Shown here in pieces: positions 27,658 through 36,653 of a DNA stretch of 47,056 bases. This DNA comes from Aurantiochytrium sp. KH105 (Eukaryota > Sar > Bigyra > Thraustochytrida > Thraustochytriidae), in assembly GCA_003116975.1 (NCBI GenBank), contig BGKB01000267.1, positions 1 through 47,056 of the forward strand, in the 5' to 3' direction. The notes below the pieces were generated by a model. It was not told the DNA's origin and searched no databases. It saw only the letters and a list, made by a program, of their open reading frames with translations. A program made the translations under genes and the position numbers. The stretch's first letter is position 1, and each line of letters starts with the position of its first letter.

Positions 27658-30600
27658 ATGACGACGCTCGAGGCGTCGCGTCTGTACCGCAGGGCGCTCA
27701 AGCTCGCGCGGGAGCTCGACCGAACGCCCGGCGGTGTCTTCAGCACGTTCAACTTGCTGCGCATCTGGACGGGGCATCGAGTCGCGTACGAGGACGTCGC
27801 CTTCTGGCCCGATGGACCTTTCGACGATGACCCTCTGTCCATGCATGCGATGGTGAAGGAGGAGCTTGCGGGGAGAGCGCCTCCGCCCAAGCCTGCGCAA
27901 CAGGACTTCATCGCCTCCTTCACCATGCAAAGGCTTCGCGACTTTCATGCCGATGCCCACTTTTTACAGGTCACACCGCATCTTGAAGACACGCTGCGCC
28001 GCAAGCTCCGACAACAAGACGACCCATCGGACCAAAACCCTGGAGCGCGTCTCTTTCCTCGCCCACCAAGCGTCAAGGGCTCGGAGCTCGGCACGCCGGG
28101 GGTGAATACATGGTATCCCTCCATCCAGGGTCTGCTCATTGCTCAACGCCGCGCTATCGCCGCTGATTTTCGCACGGCGCTCCCTTTGGACCAGCACCCG
28201 TCCCTGACTGCTTTGCAGCTCACGACAAAGTATAGAAATCCCGCTGAGCAAGCACATTTGATCAGCAAACTCTTGCGAGCAACCGTCTTGAGTCTCGAGA
28301 ATGTCCGCGACTCGCTGCGGACTGACACATATGCTCCGTGCGGTGCCCTGTCTTGGATCACTCCCGACTGCGATAACGAATCTGATCCCTACACCAGCGA
28401 GCGTGTCGATGCAATGGGAAGGGTTGAGGCGCTCAACGGAAGGGTTCGACCCCTTGCCCTGTATCCCAGCTCTCGACAGGAAGTCTACGAGTACATTTCC
28501 AAGCCCAAGGCTGCTGCCAGTTTTTCAATTGAAAAGAACTGGTTTGACAATATGCGTGACCTCGAAGGGTGCATTCTTCACTCCAATCCTGCAATGACCG
28601 ACCCCTTTGCTGGACAGCAGCTCATTCTTCTCGTCAAGGCAGACGCAAAGGATGGAGCAACGAGTGATAGTTATGTTGGCATCTCGCTCAACAAGCCTCG
28701 CGTCCACGTCGACGCGACGCTCAGATGGCCACGCTGCAGCATTGGGGGGCGTCTTCGTTTGCTAGGCGTGGACAACCTCAAAAAGGACCTCAATGGACAT
28801 CCAGCCTCTGTAAGAGTGGCTGAAAGCCTTCCGTGGCCTGCGCAAGACCTTGAGGGCTCAGAACACTCGCTCTTGATGACCATTGCAGCGTGGGAGAGTG
28901 TCGACGACGCGAAACGCGGTCGGCCCAACATGTTTTATGGCGGGGCCACAGGCGATGCAATCTCGATGATTTTTGATGGTGAGCCCCGAGTCAATGCCCG
29001 GCCGCTCGGAGCTTCGGGCCTGCACGTCTCGTGCGCATCTACACGAGAGCCGAGCGACGGACGCGTCAACTACTACGGTGGTCTCGAGGTTTTTTCGATG
29101 GCAGATCTTGAAAAAGGCATCACGCAGGGCCGCTGGACCGTGTTGCGGCCCCAGAACACCAAGGTGCTACGTAAACTTGTCTTTGGTGATCTCTTCGAGA
29201 CCGACTGTGCCAAAAACCATACTGCATGGAATGCTGTGTGGGCTGCCGTTGCCAAAGGGGCGTGTTCCACATTGTACGAGGCCTCGTGCGCCTCGTTTCG
29301 ACTGGGAGTCACTGAATCTTTCAATCTGGAGGACTTTGTTGGTGAGGTGGGCCACCCTCGACATCTTGAACGCATCTATTACGATCTTCCAAGTGGCATT
29401 TTTCACATGGAATTCCTTGCTGACCTCGCGTGCGAAATCGAGAAAGCAAGAGGCGTCCCCCAGGTTGCCTCTGTCGGACGTTATGATCACCTCGTGGAGC
29501 GTCTCAGCGTCCCGCCCAAATTGTCAGCGTCGCCTGCAGAAAATTTTCTTCCTTATCATCAGATATGGGAGATCTCAGAAGATGCATCATTAAATCACGA
29601 TGCAGCCTTTGGGGATGCGCACTTTCAAGATGGAGAAAGTTTTCTTTGCGACGCTCGTTTCATGGATCTTCAAGCCGATTGTGACGATCTTGACTCTGAA
29701 TTCAACTTCGACATCGATGGAGACTTCAATTATGACTTTTACGTTGATGACGACGACGACATCTATTTTGATGATGATGACAACGATGACAACACTCACT
29801 TCAGCGGTGTGCAGAAGAAAGTGGATCGATGGGACGACCTTACAAGGGACTACGATAGTGGGCCAGAAATGCTTCCTGCCGACCTTTTGGAATCCTACCT
29901 AGAGCTTGCAAAGAGAATTGAATGGCTTCACGAAAGTGGCCGCCTCCACGGCGACGAATTGAAATGTATCCTCGACGAAGCTGCAAAGGAGCCAACTGGG
30001 ATTCTCTTGCGCAATCTGCTCCACATCCCAGCCTTCTCTGCTGCTCTGCACAATGACGCCGATGCAATGGCTCGAAATGGACAAATTGAAGCAATTCACC
30101 ATGGTCATGATTCGGAGGCGTTAAGGATTTATCGAGACCCTTGGAAAGACGTGCAAAACAAGTGCAAAGAACTTCTCCACAGTGGTCGATTCCACGATAT
30201 TGAGGCCGTTGCCGACGAGATGATTGAAAAGTACCCCGAGCTCCTTGAGGCTGCAATCCGACCCGCCGAACCAGGACGCGTCGACTCAAAGGATCTGGAA
30301 AATCTGAATTGGGAAGCAATCTCCGGCGAAGACGACACATGGGACCGGGCCTTGACCCCCTTTGAGAAACCTTCCCCGTTAACAATCAGCAGAGCAGAAG
30401 ACGATGACGGTGCGGCTTGGGAAGAAGAATTCGACGAGGGCGATCTCGAATTCATGCAAGAAATCAGCGACACGTTCGCTGACTTGCACAGATTGGAAAG
30501 AGATCTAAAATTCGATGGATCTCTGGATGCTTCAAAGGACAAAGAGACCAGAGAAGTATCTGAGTCCCCACAATTGCCGGCGGACGGAGTGAAAAAGTTG

Positions 30601-30786
30601 CTGCAACGTGCTTTGGATGGGGAGATTCCCTTGACACACGATAGCCTGCAACGTGCCGTCCGTGTGCTCGTCGATGCAGGTTTCCCAGCACTATCGAATA
30701 TGTCCATGTACAGTCGCGCCGAAGTTGAAATTCTTAATGACGCGCAGCTCAAGCTTCTCTTGAAGCTTGCCTTGCCCCATGTCTAA
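27658..30786 (+). CDS. Unrecognised 1042-aa protein with an N-terminal LYR-like motif
   Basis: A single long frame with normal protein composition. Residues 4-20 (LEASRLYRRALKLAREL) resemble the first helix of LYR-motif proteins, which act in Fe-S delivery and respiratory complex assembly. LYR proteins are usually about 100 aa and the second half of that domain is not clear here, so this may be coincidence. Residues about 100-660 look globular (many Trp, Tyr, Gly) and match nothing I know. A very acidic stretch near 680-720 is rich in Asp with Phe/Tyr. The C-terminal 300 residues are helical and charged. The N-terminus is basic but not a convincing presequence, and no membrane span is seen. 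It converges with the next gene, 137 bp apart. Confidence 0.72.
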   Translation: MTTLEASRLYRRALKLARELDRTPGGVFSTFNLLRIWTGHRVAYEDVAFWPDGPFDDDPLSMHAMVKEELAGRAPPPKPAQQDFIASFTMQRLRDFHADAHFLQVTPHLEDTLRRKLRQQDDPSDQNPGARLFPRPPSVKGSELGTPGVNTWYPSIQGLLIAQRRAIAADFRTALPLDQHPSLTALQLTTKYRNPAEQAHLISKLLRATVLSLENVRDSLRTDTYAPCGALSWITPDCDNESDPYTSERVDAMGRVEALNGRVRPLALYPSSRQEVYEYISKPKAAASFSIEKNWFDNMRDLEGCILHSNPAMTDPFAGQQLILLVKADAKDGATSDSYVGISLNKPRVHVDATLRWPRCSIGGRLRLLGVDNLKKDLNGHPASVRVAESLPWPAQDLEGSEHSLLMTIAAWESVDDAKRGRPNMFYGGATGDAISMIFDGEPRVNARPLGASGLHVSCASTREPSDGRVNYYGGLEVFSMADLEKGITQGRWTVLRPQNTKVLRKLVFGDLFETDCAKNHTAWNAVWAAVAKGACSTLYEASCASFRLGVTESFNLEDFVGEVGHPRHLERIYYDLPSGIFHMEFLADLACEIEKARGVPQVASVGRYDHLVERLSVPPKLSASPAENFLPYHQIWEISEDASLNHDAAFGDAHFQDGESFLCDARFMDLQADCDDLDSEFNFDIDGDFNYDFYVDDDDDIYFDDDDNDDNTHFSGVQKKVDRWDDLTRDYDSGPEMLPADLLESYLELAKRIEWLHESGRLHGDELKCILDEAAKEPTGILLRNLLHIPAFSAALHNDADAMARNGQIEAIHHGHDSEALRIYRDPWKDVQNKCKELLHSGRFHDIEAVADEMIEKYPELLEAAIRPAEPGRVDSKDLENLNWEAISGEDDTWDRALTPFEKPSPLTISRAEDDDGAAWEEEFDEGDLEFMQEISDTFADLHRLERDLKFDGSLDASKDKETREVSESPQLPADGVKKLLQRALDGEIPLTHDSLQRAVRVLVDAGFPALSNMSMYSRAEVEILNDAQLKLLLKLALPHV

Positions 30787-30922
30787 AGGTTGGCGTTATG
30801 GATTCGCTTTACCTTGCGTCATGCATGTACATGGATGTTTCCAGGCCCGAAATAGAACGCACGCCCACACGCGCGTCACGTGCGCGCCCCCTCCCTCTTC
30901 TTTTTCTTCTTCTTGCTGTTTT

Positions 30923-32269
30923 TCATGAAGCTTCGCGCAGGGCCCGCGTTGAGAGGTTGCGCGGTTTCTCGCGAACTGCCCGTTGTAGCTCAGAGACGCT
31001 CTGCGCTAGTCCAATAGATTCTCCCGCTAGACAAAAGATTTTGACGCATTGACTCATAAACATGTCCAGGTCCCAAGACGGGGCCTCCGCATCCAAAAGA
31101 CCCGGAATTAGGCTCTGCATCCATACATATCGCGCGACATTAATTTTCACACAGCCCACAAGCGCCGACTCTGCCCAGTCCAGCAAAAGCACGTGTGGCT
31201 CTTCAATTTCTACGGCGGCCGCTGCAGCGCGATGCTCCTCGATGACGCGTCGCACCTTGCCACCCAGGTCTGGCGCATGGTCTGCAATGCGGGCCCACAA
31301 GGACTGCGCAAACTGCAATGTGCGAGCGCGAGGTGGCAAAATCTCACGAAGACGTTCCAGCATCGCCAACAAGTTTGCCGTGGATTCAAACGGAAAATCA
31401 AGAAGAAGCATGAACAGAGGCAGCGCAAGCGATCCATGCTGACGGCCCGTCATTTGTGAGTGCAGCTCGAGCACCTGCTTGCACTTGGTCTCGAGATGAC
31501 TAAAATCAAGTGGTCCAAGTGCGTCTGCGTCCGTTCGCAAAAGACGGAGTGCGTCCGCTACCGAGCGCGCAACCCATGACTCTGACCAATTGACCACTGC
31601 GTCACGCTCGCGCCGAGCCTGAAGAATATGCTTTTCGCAGGCTTTGACGAGGTCCTCGCGAACGAGTGCCTCCGTTAGAATGTACTTTCGCATGGAAGGC
31701 GGCAACGAGCGTCCTTGGCAGGCCATGAGCAGAGCGCGACGACTTTCCCGCCTCTCTGAGACCCATTTATCCTGATCAGCGACCAATGTGCACGGAGACG
31801 TGTGGCCCACATGCAAAGCCAATGGAAGGTCATGACCATGGCCTGCAAGATCGGCACTCAGCATCGCGCCGAGCGTGTCTGCGCGACCTGTCGGGTTCTC
31901 GAGCGCTAGCTGTTCGCAGACTTTCACGAATGACGCCTGAGACGCATCAGCGGCTAAATGTTCCTTCATGAAAGCCAGAAGCCTCATCTCGACTTCCCGG
32001 CACAGCTCGACGCGCATTTCTGGAACGAGATACGGTATCTCAAGTAATTTGCGATTACGCTTTCGGTTTGCAAAATGTGTCTCGGCAAAGTCCTCGCCAA
32101 CGACATCAAATATGATCTCCCACGCCAGAGGCTGCAGCTCGCCCTGTGGTGTTTCGCGCGCCTCTTCTTCAACAAAGGCGCGCACAGAGGCGGCCACTGC
32201 TACATCTAGTGTGTCGAGCCATCCAGGCTGCGCGATCACGCGCGCTCGTGCCTCACGAAGGGTTGCCAT
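30923..32269 (-). CDS. Unrecognised 448-aa all-helical protein
   Basis: The frame has normal coding composition and is predicted almost entirely alpha-helical, with many Leu, Ala, Glu and Arg and few Gly or Pro. There is no signal peptide, membrane span or repeat that I can define. Stretches such as RKYILTEALVREDLVKACEKH and FMLLLDFPFESTANLLAML (segments near the middle) suggest a helical scaffold. I do not recognise the family. It converges with the 1042-aa gene and shares its strand with the next three genes. Confidence 0.65.
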   Translation of the reverse strand: MATLREARARVIAQPGWLDTLDVAVAASVRAFVEEEARETPQGELQPLAWEIIFDVVGEDFAETHFANRKRNRKLLEIPYLVPEMRVELCREVEMRLLAFMKEHLAADASQASFVKVCEQLALENPTGRADTLGAMLSADLAGHGHDLPLALHVGHTSPCTLVADQDKWVSERRESRRALLMACQGRSLPPSMRKYILTEALVREDLVKACEKHILQARRERDAVVNWSESWVARSVADALRLLRTDADALGPLDFSHLETKCKQVLELHSQMTGRQHGSLALPLFMLLLDFPFESTANLLAMLERLREILPPRARTLQFAQSLWARIADHAPDLGGKVRRVIEEHRAAAAAVEIEEPHVLLLDWAESALVGCVKINVARYVWMQSLIPGLLDAEAPSWDLDMFMSQCVKIFCLAGESIGLAQSVSELQRAVREKPRNLSTRALREAS

Positions 32270-32705
32270 CGTTTTGCTTTTGGGCTCGCATTCTTATGCG
32301 AGATCCGTTACAAATAAGAAAAAACCTTTCTTTGAAAAGGAAAAAGCCTTGTTCTTCTTCTATTTCCTTGGTATGAACGTTGATGCCTAAGAATTGCCAA
32401 CGAAATCCCGATCAACGTAAGTGCTGCTCTGGCTTTCTGGCCTAGAGCCCAATACTGCTGGTCCCTCTTCGCCTGAACCTGAATTGAAAAAGCACGGTCT
32501 TCAAGATCCAGACCGTGTGTGAGTTCGGCCTCTAAGATACAAAGGAACATTGTGATCTGGTTCTTGAACGGGAACGCATCGTAGGTCGACTAGTCAACAA
32601 GAAACAGTTCCAAGTAGCACGCGAATTGTTTGTTTCGATTGATCTCAAAAGAAGAAGAAGAAAACAAGAAAGAAAGAAGGAAAATTGAACTTGTCGCTCT
32701 TACAG
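32270..32705. other. Spacer with a doubtful small frame
   Basis: Intergenic on the minus strand between two genes of that strand. A weak 80-codon frame is listed separately. Confidence 0.5.
32308..32550 (-). CDS. Possible 80-aa small protein or exon remnant, unrecognised
   Basis: Residues 1-55 have protein-like composition: an acidic helix, then QVQAKRDQQYWALGQKA and a hydrophobic helix ending near residue 54. The tail is Arg-rich and low quality. The frame stays open 13 codons upstream of the Met. It could be a real small gene, a terminal exon or a decayed copy. Confidence 0.25.
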   Translation of the reverse strand: MFLCILEAELTHGLDLEDRAFSIQVQAKRDQQYWALGQKARAALTLIGISLAILRHQRSYQGNRRRTRLFPFQRKVFSYL

Positions 32706-33155
32706 TTAGGCGCGTGTGTGCATGTTCGCAATGTGGCGCTCGTATAATCCAAACGCCGCGATCTCGAGCGCGGTGGCAACCAAGAGGCCACGTCCGAGGA
32801 TCGTGGCGTTCGGTGCCGCAGCTGCGCCCACGGCCACTCCAGCAGCAAAGACAAGGCTTGCGTTGCCGAGTAGCTTGCTCCAGCCCGGCCATGTCTCGGC
32901 ATCCTTGACTGTAAACATGCGGCTCGCGACGAAAAGGGCCACGCCCCAGACAGTTGCACCCACGCCCACGCCGAGCATCGCCTGCGGAGGGACGCCAACA
33001 TGAATCCCAAGCGGGTTCTTCAGGCCAGCCATGACAATCCCAGACGCCACGCAGTACCCTGCATCGTAACGAAGCACGGACTTCCACTTTTCAAGGCCTT
33101 TGTTCACCTCCAGGCCGCCGCTTTGCTCCGTCTTCGACGCAAAAGAAGACGCCAT
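32706..33155 (-). CDS. Small four-helix membrane protein, unrecognised
   Basis: 149 aa with four predicted membrane spans at about residues 28-45, 59-80, 92-115 and 120-138, rich in Gly, Ala and Val. The N-terminal 28 residues are polar, without a cleavable signal, and the C-terminus is short and basic. The topology is typical of small organelle or ER membrane proteins, but I know no matching family. The start is set by the first Met after a stop and lies 89 bp from a long pentamer array. Confidence 0.75.
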   Translation of the reverse strand: MASSFASKTEQSGGLEVNKGLEKWKSVLRYDAGYCVASGIVMAGLKNPLGIHVGVPPQAMLGVGVGATVWGVALFVASRMFTVKDAETWPGWSKLLGNASLVFAAGVAVGAAAAPNATILGRGLLVATALEIAAFGLYERHIANMHTRA

Positions 33156-33523
33156 TCTTCTTTCTTATATTTCTCCTCGAGTTGCTTGTCTTCTTGGCTC
33201 TTCTTTGCTTTCGTTGCGGGTCTGCTGCGAGCGCGCCCCAACATGCCTTGCCTCGCCCCGCCTTGCCCCACCTCGCCCCGCCTTGCCCCACCTTGCCCCG
33301 CCTTGCTTTGCTTTGCTTTGCCTTGGCATTGTCCTCGACATTGCACGGCTCAGGGCTTTGCGCAGCTTTTGCCTCATGCGCATCGCGCCTGGCATCATCC
33401 ATCGGCGCCGATTGATGCCCTTTGCATCACTTTGCTGTGGGAAGTGACGCCCATATATAATTCACATAATAGAACGAGCCGGGACCGAGGGTGTCTGGGA
33501 GATCACCTCGTCGCCTCGCAGTG
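33156..33523. other. Promoter region of the membrane protein gene
   Basis: Contains the pentamer array at 33244-33326 and, farther out, an AT-rich ATATATAA at about 33453-33460 that could serve as a TATA-like element on the minus strand. Confidence 0.4.
33244..33326 (-). promoter_or_regulatory. Sixteen-unit pentamer array (AAAGC/CAAGG/CGGGG type)
   Basis: Consecutive pentamers CCTTG, CCTCG, CCCCG or CCCCA, ending in three CTTTG units, read on the plus strand. On the coding strand they are purine-rich units such as AAAGC. The near edge is 89 bp from the ATG at 33155. Confidence 0.5.
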
Positions 33524-34591
33524 TTACAACAGCGCGCAGCAAAGAAGATTGGAGCAGCGCGTTTGCTCGTCCCGCGGGACGTCTTGGGCCGCGGGCACTT
33601 CCAGCAGAGACGGCCGGACTTCGCTCTCTAAGCCTCCTTGCGGAACGGCCTCAGTGTGATTCTCGGTTTCTTTTGGATCCGCGAGCGGAGTCGCCTTGGG
33701 AAGGGGCCTGGAGACTTCATGCAGTGACGCAAACGTCTCGGAACCGTTCAAGAGGCGGCACAGGGTACCCGCACGGGCGTCCCATACTCTGACAGTGCCA
33801 TCAGACCCTCCACTGACTATCTGGGTACCGAGTAATGAGATTGAGAGAACTGTCTGCGCATGGCCTTCGAGAACATGAACCTGCTCTTTACTACGGCAGT
33901 CCCAGACTCTGACCGTATCGTCGTAGCCACCGCTAACGATGCAGTCGTTCTTGATATCGACGCATGTCACCCAGTTAGTGTGACCTTCAAAGACGTGAAT
34001 AAGCTGATAGTGAGGCAAAGAATACAGCTTCACGTTGTTGTCCTCGCTCGCGGTCACCAGGTGTTGCCCGTCAATTGCGACAGCATTGGCTTCTGTGTCA
34101 ACACTGTGGACTTTCTCGCCGTTGTGTATATCGAAGACAGCGACAGAGGCCTCTCTTTGTGCGACTGCGAGCACGTTGTCTTGCATGGCCAAACTAAGCG
34201 CCCACGTGCCGATGGAGATTGTGCGAAGACTCTTGCCGTCCGCTGTGTCCCAAAAGCGAATCGTTCCGTCCGAAGATCCCGATATCACCAGGGCATCCGT
34301 ATGAATGATGCTGAGCACGTCATCTTCATGGCCAACGAGGGCGTGCACAATCTCGTTGCCAACGAGATCAACGACGTACAGGCCTCCCGTGTAGGTTCCT
34401 AGGGCGGCCATCGTCCCATGTACGGCAATTGCACTAGCCCACGCCTCATTCGGGGTCTTCATTGCAAACACCAGCGCGCCTGACTTGCTCCAGGCTCGGA
34501 ACGTGTTGTCCGGGAAGCTGCACGAGGCCAGGTCGAGCTCCGCTGATTGGTCAACCCCGTACACGGGCCCCATCTTGTGCTGGTGCGCCAT
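33524..34591 (-). CDS. WD40 beta-propeller protein with a C-terminal CaaX box
   Basis: A 355-aa protein with six to seven WD40 blades, the clearest being GHEDDVLSI...TIRFWD, GHTNWVTCV...TVRVWD and GHAQTVLSI...TVRVWD. WD40 propellers are protein-interaction platforms, and no enzyme domain is present. After the propeller comes a 70-residue polar tail ending in CALL. A Cys four residues from the end followed by A-L-L fits a CaaX box, and Leu at the last position favours geranylgeranylation. The Cys before it and one further upstream could be palmitoylated. The protein is therefore probably membrane-tethered. The frame extends to 34933, but the Arg/His-rich leader reads through a microsatellite, so the ATG at 34591 is used. 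The partner and pathway are unknown. Confidence 0.88.
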   Translation of the reverse strand: MAHQHKMGPVYGVDQSAELDLASCSFPDNTFRAWSKSGALVFAMKTPNEAWASAIAVHGTMAALGTYTGGLYVVDLVGNEIVHALVGHEDDVLSIIHTDALVISGSSDGTIRFWDTADGKSLRTISIGTWALSLAMQDNVLAVAQREASVAVFDIHNGEKVHSVDTEANAVAIDGQHLVTASEDNNVKLYSLPHYQLIHVFEGHTNWVTCVDIKNDCIVSGGYDDTVRVWDCRSKEQVHVLEGHAQTVLSISLLGTQIVSGGSDGTVRVWDARAGTLCRLLNGSETFASLHEVSRPLPKATPLADPKETENHTEAVPQGGLESEVRPSLLEVPAAQDVPRDEQTRCSNLLCCALL

Positions 34592-34603
34592 ATTTGCCGA
34601 TGG

Positions 34604-34640
<37 letters not shown>

Positions 34641-35166
34641 GCGCGACGACGCGGACAAGCTCGGTGCAAACGCGGGCCAGAGGGTACGCACTGGTGCGAG
34701 CGGGCGCGAAGGCACAGGAAGCTGGAAAGCGCGCGTTGCTCTTTGTGCGTGCAGCTCAGCTCACTTCCCAAGTTCACTCTTTGGGCGCTGCTTGGGTTTG
34801 TTTTCCAAGGGGCAGAAAAGAGAACATCCTCCTTCAGCCTCTGTGAGTTGTGATCGCAATTGCAGTAGGCACAGAACAAATTAAAACTTGGCAGCTGATT
34901 GAGCGGAATTCCTGAACACATTGTGCATTCCAAAATTCAAAGCATCTTTCTTGAGAAAGCTTCGCTCCGCATCGACAATAGAGTCGAATACCATTCCAGG
35001 CCTACTCAAGCGATTGTGTCGCAGGCCTAGGTAGGGCGCAGCTTCGGTCGGTGGTAGAGACCTAGTCTAGGGATTAACAAACAAGCTGCGGCCAAGAGCT
35101 GGTAGTATCTATTTGTGTTGTGGCGCGTAAAGACAAGATGCTTCGTTTTTGTTTTGTTAACCATGA
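34592..35166. other. Spacer between the kinase 3' end and the WD40 start
   Basis: Beyond the microsatellite I see no frame or RNA gene. An AGGCCT-containing repeat occurs near 35003 and 35023. Confidence 0.45.
34603..34640. repeat. (GTGC)n microsatellite in the WD40 leader
   Basis: About nine GTGC units, (CACG)n on the coding strand, ending 12 bp before the WD40 start codon. Confidence 0.8.
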
Positions 35167-36653
35167 TCAGGCAACCGTCGATGTATGAGAACGGCGCGTA
35201 CCCGGGACGGCAGCAGCGTCGCCCGGCTGCCGTGCATGCGCCACTTGCTGATTCCAGGACACCTTTGTCTGATGAGCCGGCGTATTGAGGCAGCTAGCGT
35301 CATGAAGCTCACTCTCAATCATGGCCAGACGCTTTTCGATCTCAGGAAAGGTGGGACGCATGCCAGGAGACTCGTGCCAGCAGTCGCGCATGAGGCGATT
35401 GATCGAGGGCGGGACATGCTTGAGCAGCGGCGGACGCAAACCCTTCTTCCCGACGCGATAGGGAAGCTCTACGCTCTCGTATTCAGTGTACGGCTTGCGG
35501 CCGGTGAAGAGTTCCCAAAGCACGACGCCAAAGGAGTACACGTCAATCTTCTCGTTGTACGCCTCACCGCGGAAGATTTCGGGCGCCACCCAGCACGGAG
35601 TGCCACAGACGGTCATGGTGCGGCGACGGCCCTCGTAGACGCGCGAGAGTCCGAAGTCCGTGAGCTTGCACCTGAAGCGCGACGTGAGCAAGAGGTTCTC
35701 GGACTTGAGATCCCGGTGCAAGATGCGCGGACGCAGCGAGTGCAAATATGACACAGCCTCGGCGCAGTCCTTGGCAATCGTGATGCAAATGCTCCACGTC
35801 ACGCTGACCTTGCGGCGGCGTACCATGCGGAGAAGGGTACCGACGCNCTCCTGCTGTTGCCGCTGCTGCTGTTGTGGTTGTTGTTGCTACTGTTGCTATT
35901 ATTGTTCTTGTTGCTTGACCCTGACGAGGACGACGACGGGTGGGCGCGCAAGTTGCCGCCATTTCCGGCCTCGGCCGACCCGCGTCGCGAGATGTTGGCG
36001 CCTTTGGCTGCTTCGCCTGCTGTGGAGGCACCTCTGCGGCCCATCCTGCCCGCCGGCGCCGCGGCGTCGACCGTGTTGGCCGCCTCCGCGCCAGCTGCGT
36101 CCCCGTTGCCCGAATGTGTCTCTGCCGCCGCCGGCGAGGTCTTGGAGGCGGACGATGTCGATGCCGTCGCTGTTGTGGCCGTCGCAGGCGTGCCCGTCGT
36201 CGGTGTTGCCGTCGTCGTCGTCGTCGTCGTCGCGGACGAGGACGACGACGTGGGGCCGCTATTGGCCGCGGAGTGCGAGCCGCTGCCCGCGGAGCCTGTG
36301 CTGCTGTTCTGTTTGCTGATGCGCGGAGCAGCGTTATTGGGGCTCTGCGAGGCGGACCATCGGCGGCCCTTGGCGGCCTTGGCGCTGGGGTCTGCCCCAG
36401 CAGGCAGTCCCGGGGTCTCGAGGTCGTTCGCAGACGCCTCGCCGCCGGCCTCGTCCGCGCAGAGCGCCTCGGACGAGGCTTCGTCGAGGCGCTCCGCGCT
36501 CGCCTTGCCCTTGCTCCTGGCCCTGGCCTTGCTCTTGCCGGCGGAGGTCTGCGCCGCGGCCTCGGCGTCGGCGTCGAGGCGCTCGAGTTGCTCGAAGTCC
36601 GCGGACTCGTCCACCGTCGCGCGCGAGTCGCGCTTCGACTGCGCGCAGCCCAT
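35167..36653 (-). CDS. N-acylated TKL-like protein kinase, broken by an assembly gap
   Basis: Two pieces of one gene, separated by the ambiguous base at 35847. The N-terminal piece (36653-35848) starts MGCAQSK, a Gly2/Cys3 signal for myristoylation plus palmitoylation, followed by about 260 residues of Ser/Thr/Ala/Asn low complexity. The C-terminal piece (35846-35167) is a kinase from the hinge onward: GTLLR, YLHS, the catalytic loop HRDLKSEN, DFG, the APE motif and a C-lobe with WELFTGRKPY and RDCW-RPTF. HRDLKSEN and the C-lobe fit tyrosine-kinase-like Ser/Thr kinases. The N-lobe (Gly-rich loop, Val-Ala-x-Lys, helix C) is absent from both pieces and the two are in different frames. So roughly 100 or more residues are missing at the N, rather than the gene being truly dead. 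A membrane-anchored signalling role is inferred. Confidence 0.85.
35847..35847. other. Ambiguous base standing for missing sequence
   Basis: The only N in the window. It sits exactly where the kinase passes from Asn/Ser-rich linker to hinge, with the whole N-lobe gone and the reading frame shifted. A collapsed gap of about 300 bp or more in a repetitive stretch is the simplest explanation. Confidence 0.7.

Noticed and set aside
34592..34933. N-terminal extension of the WD40 frame
   Set aside because: Translates the (GTGC)n tract into repetitive Thr-His-Ala-Arg residues. The ATG at 34591 starts cleanly before the propeller.
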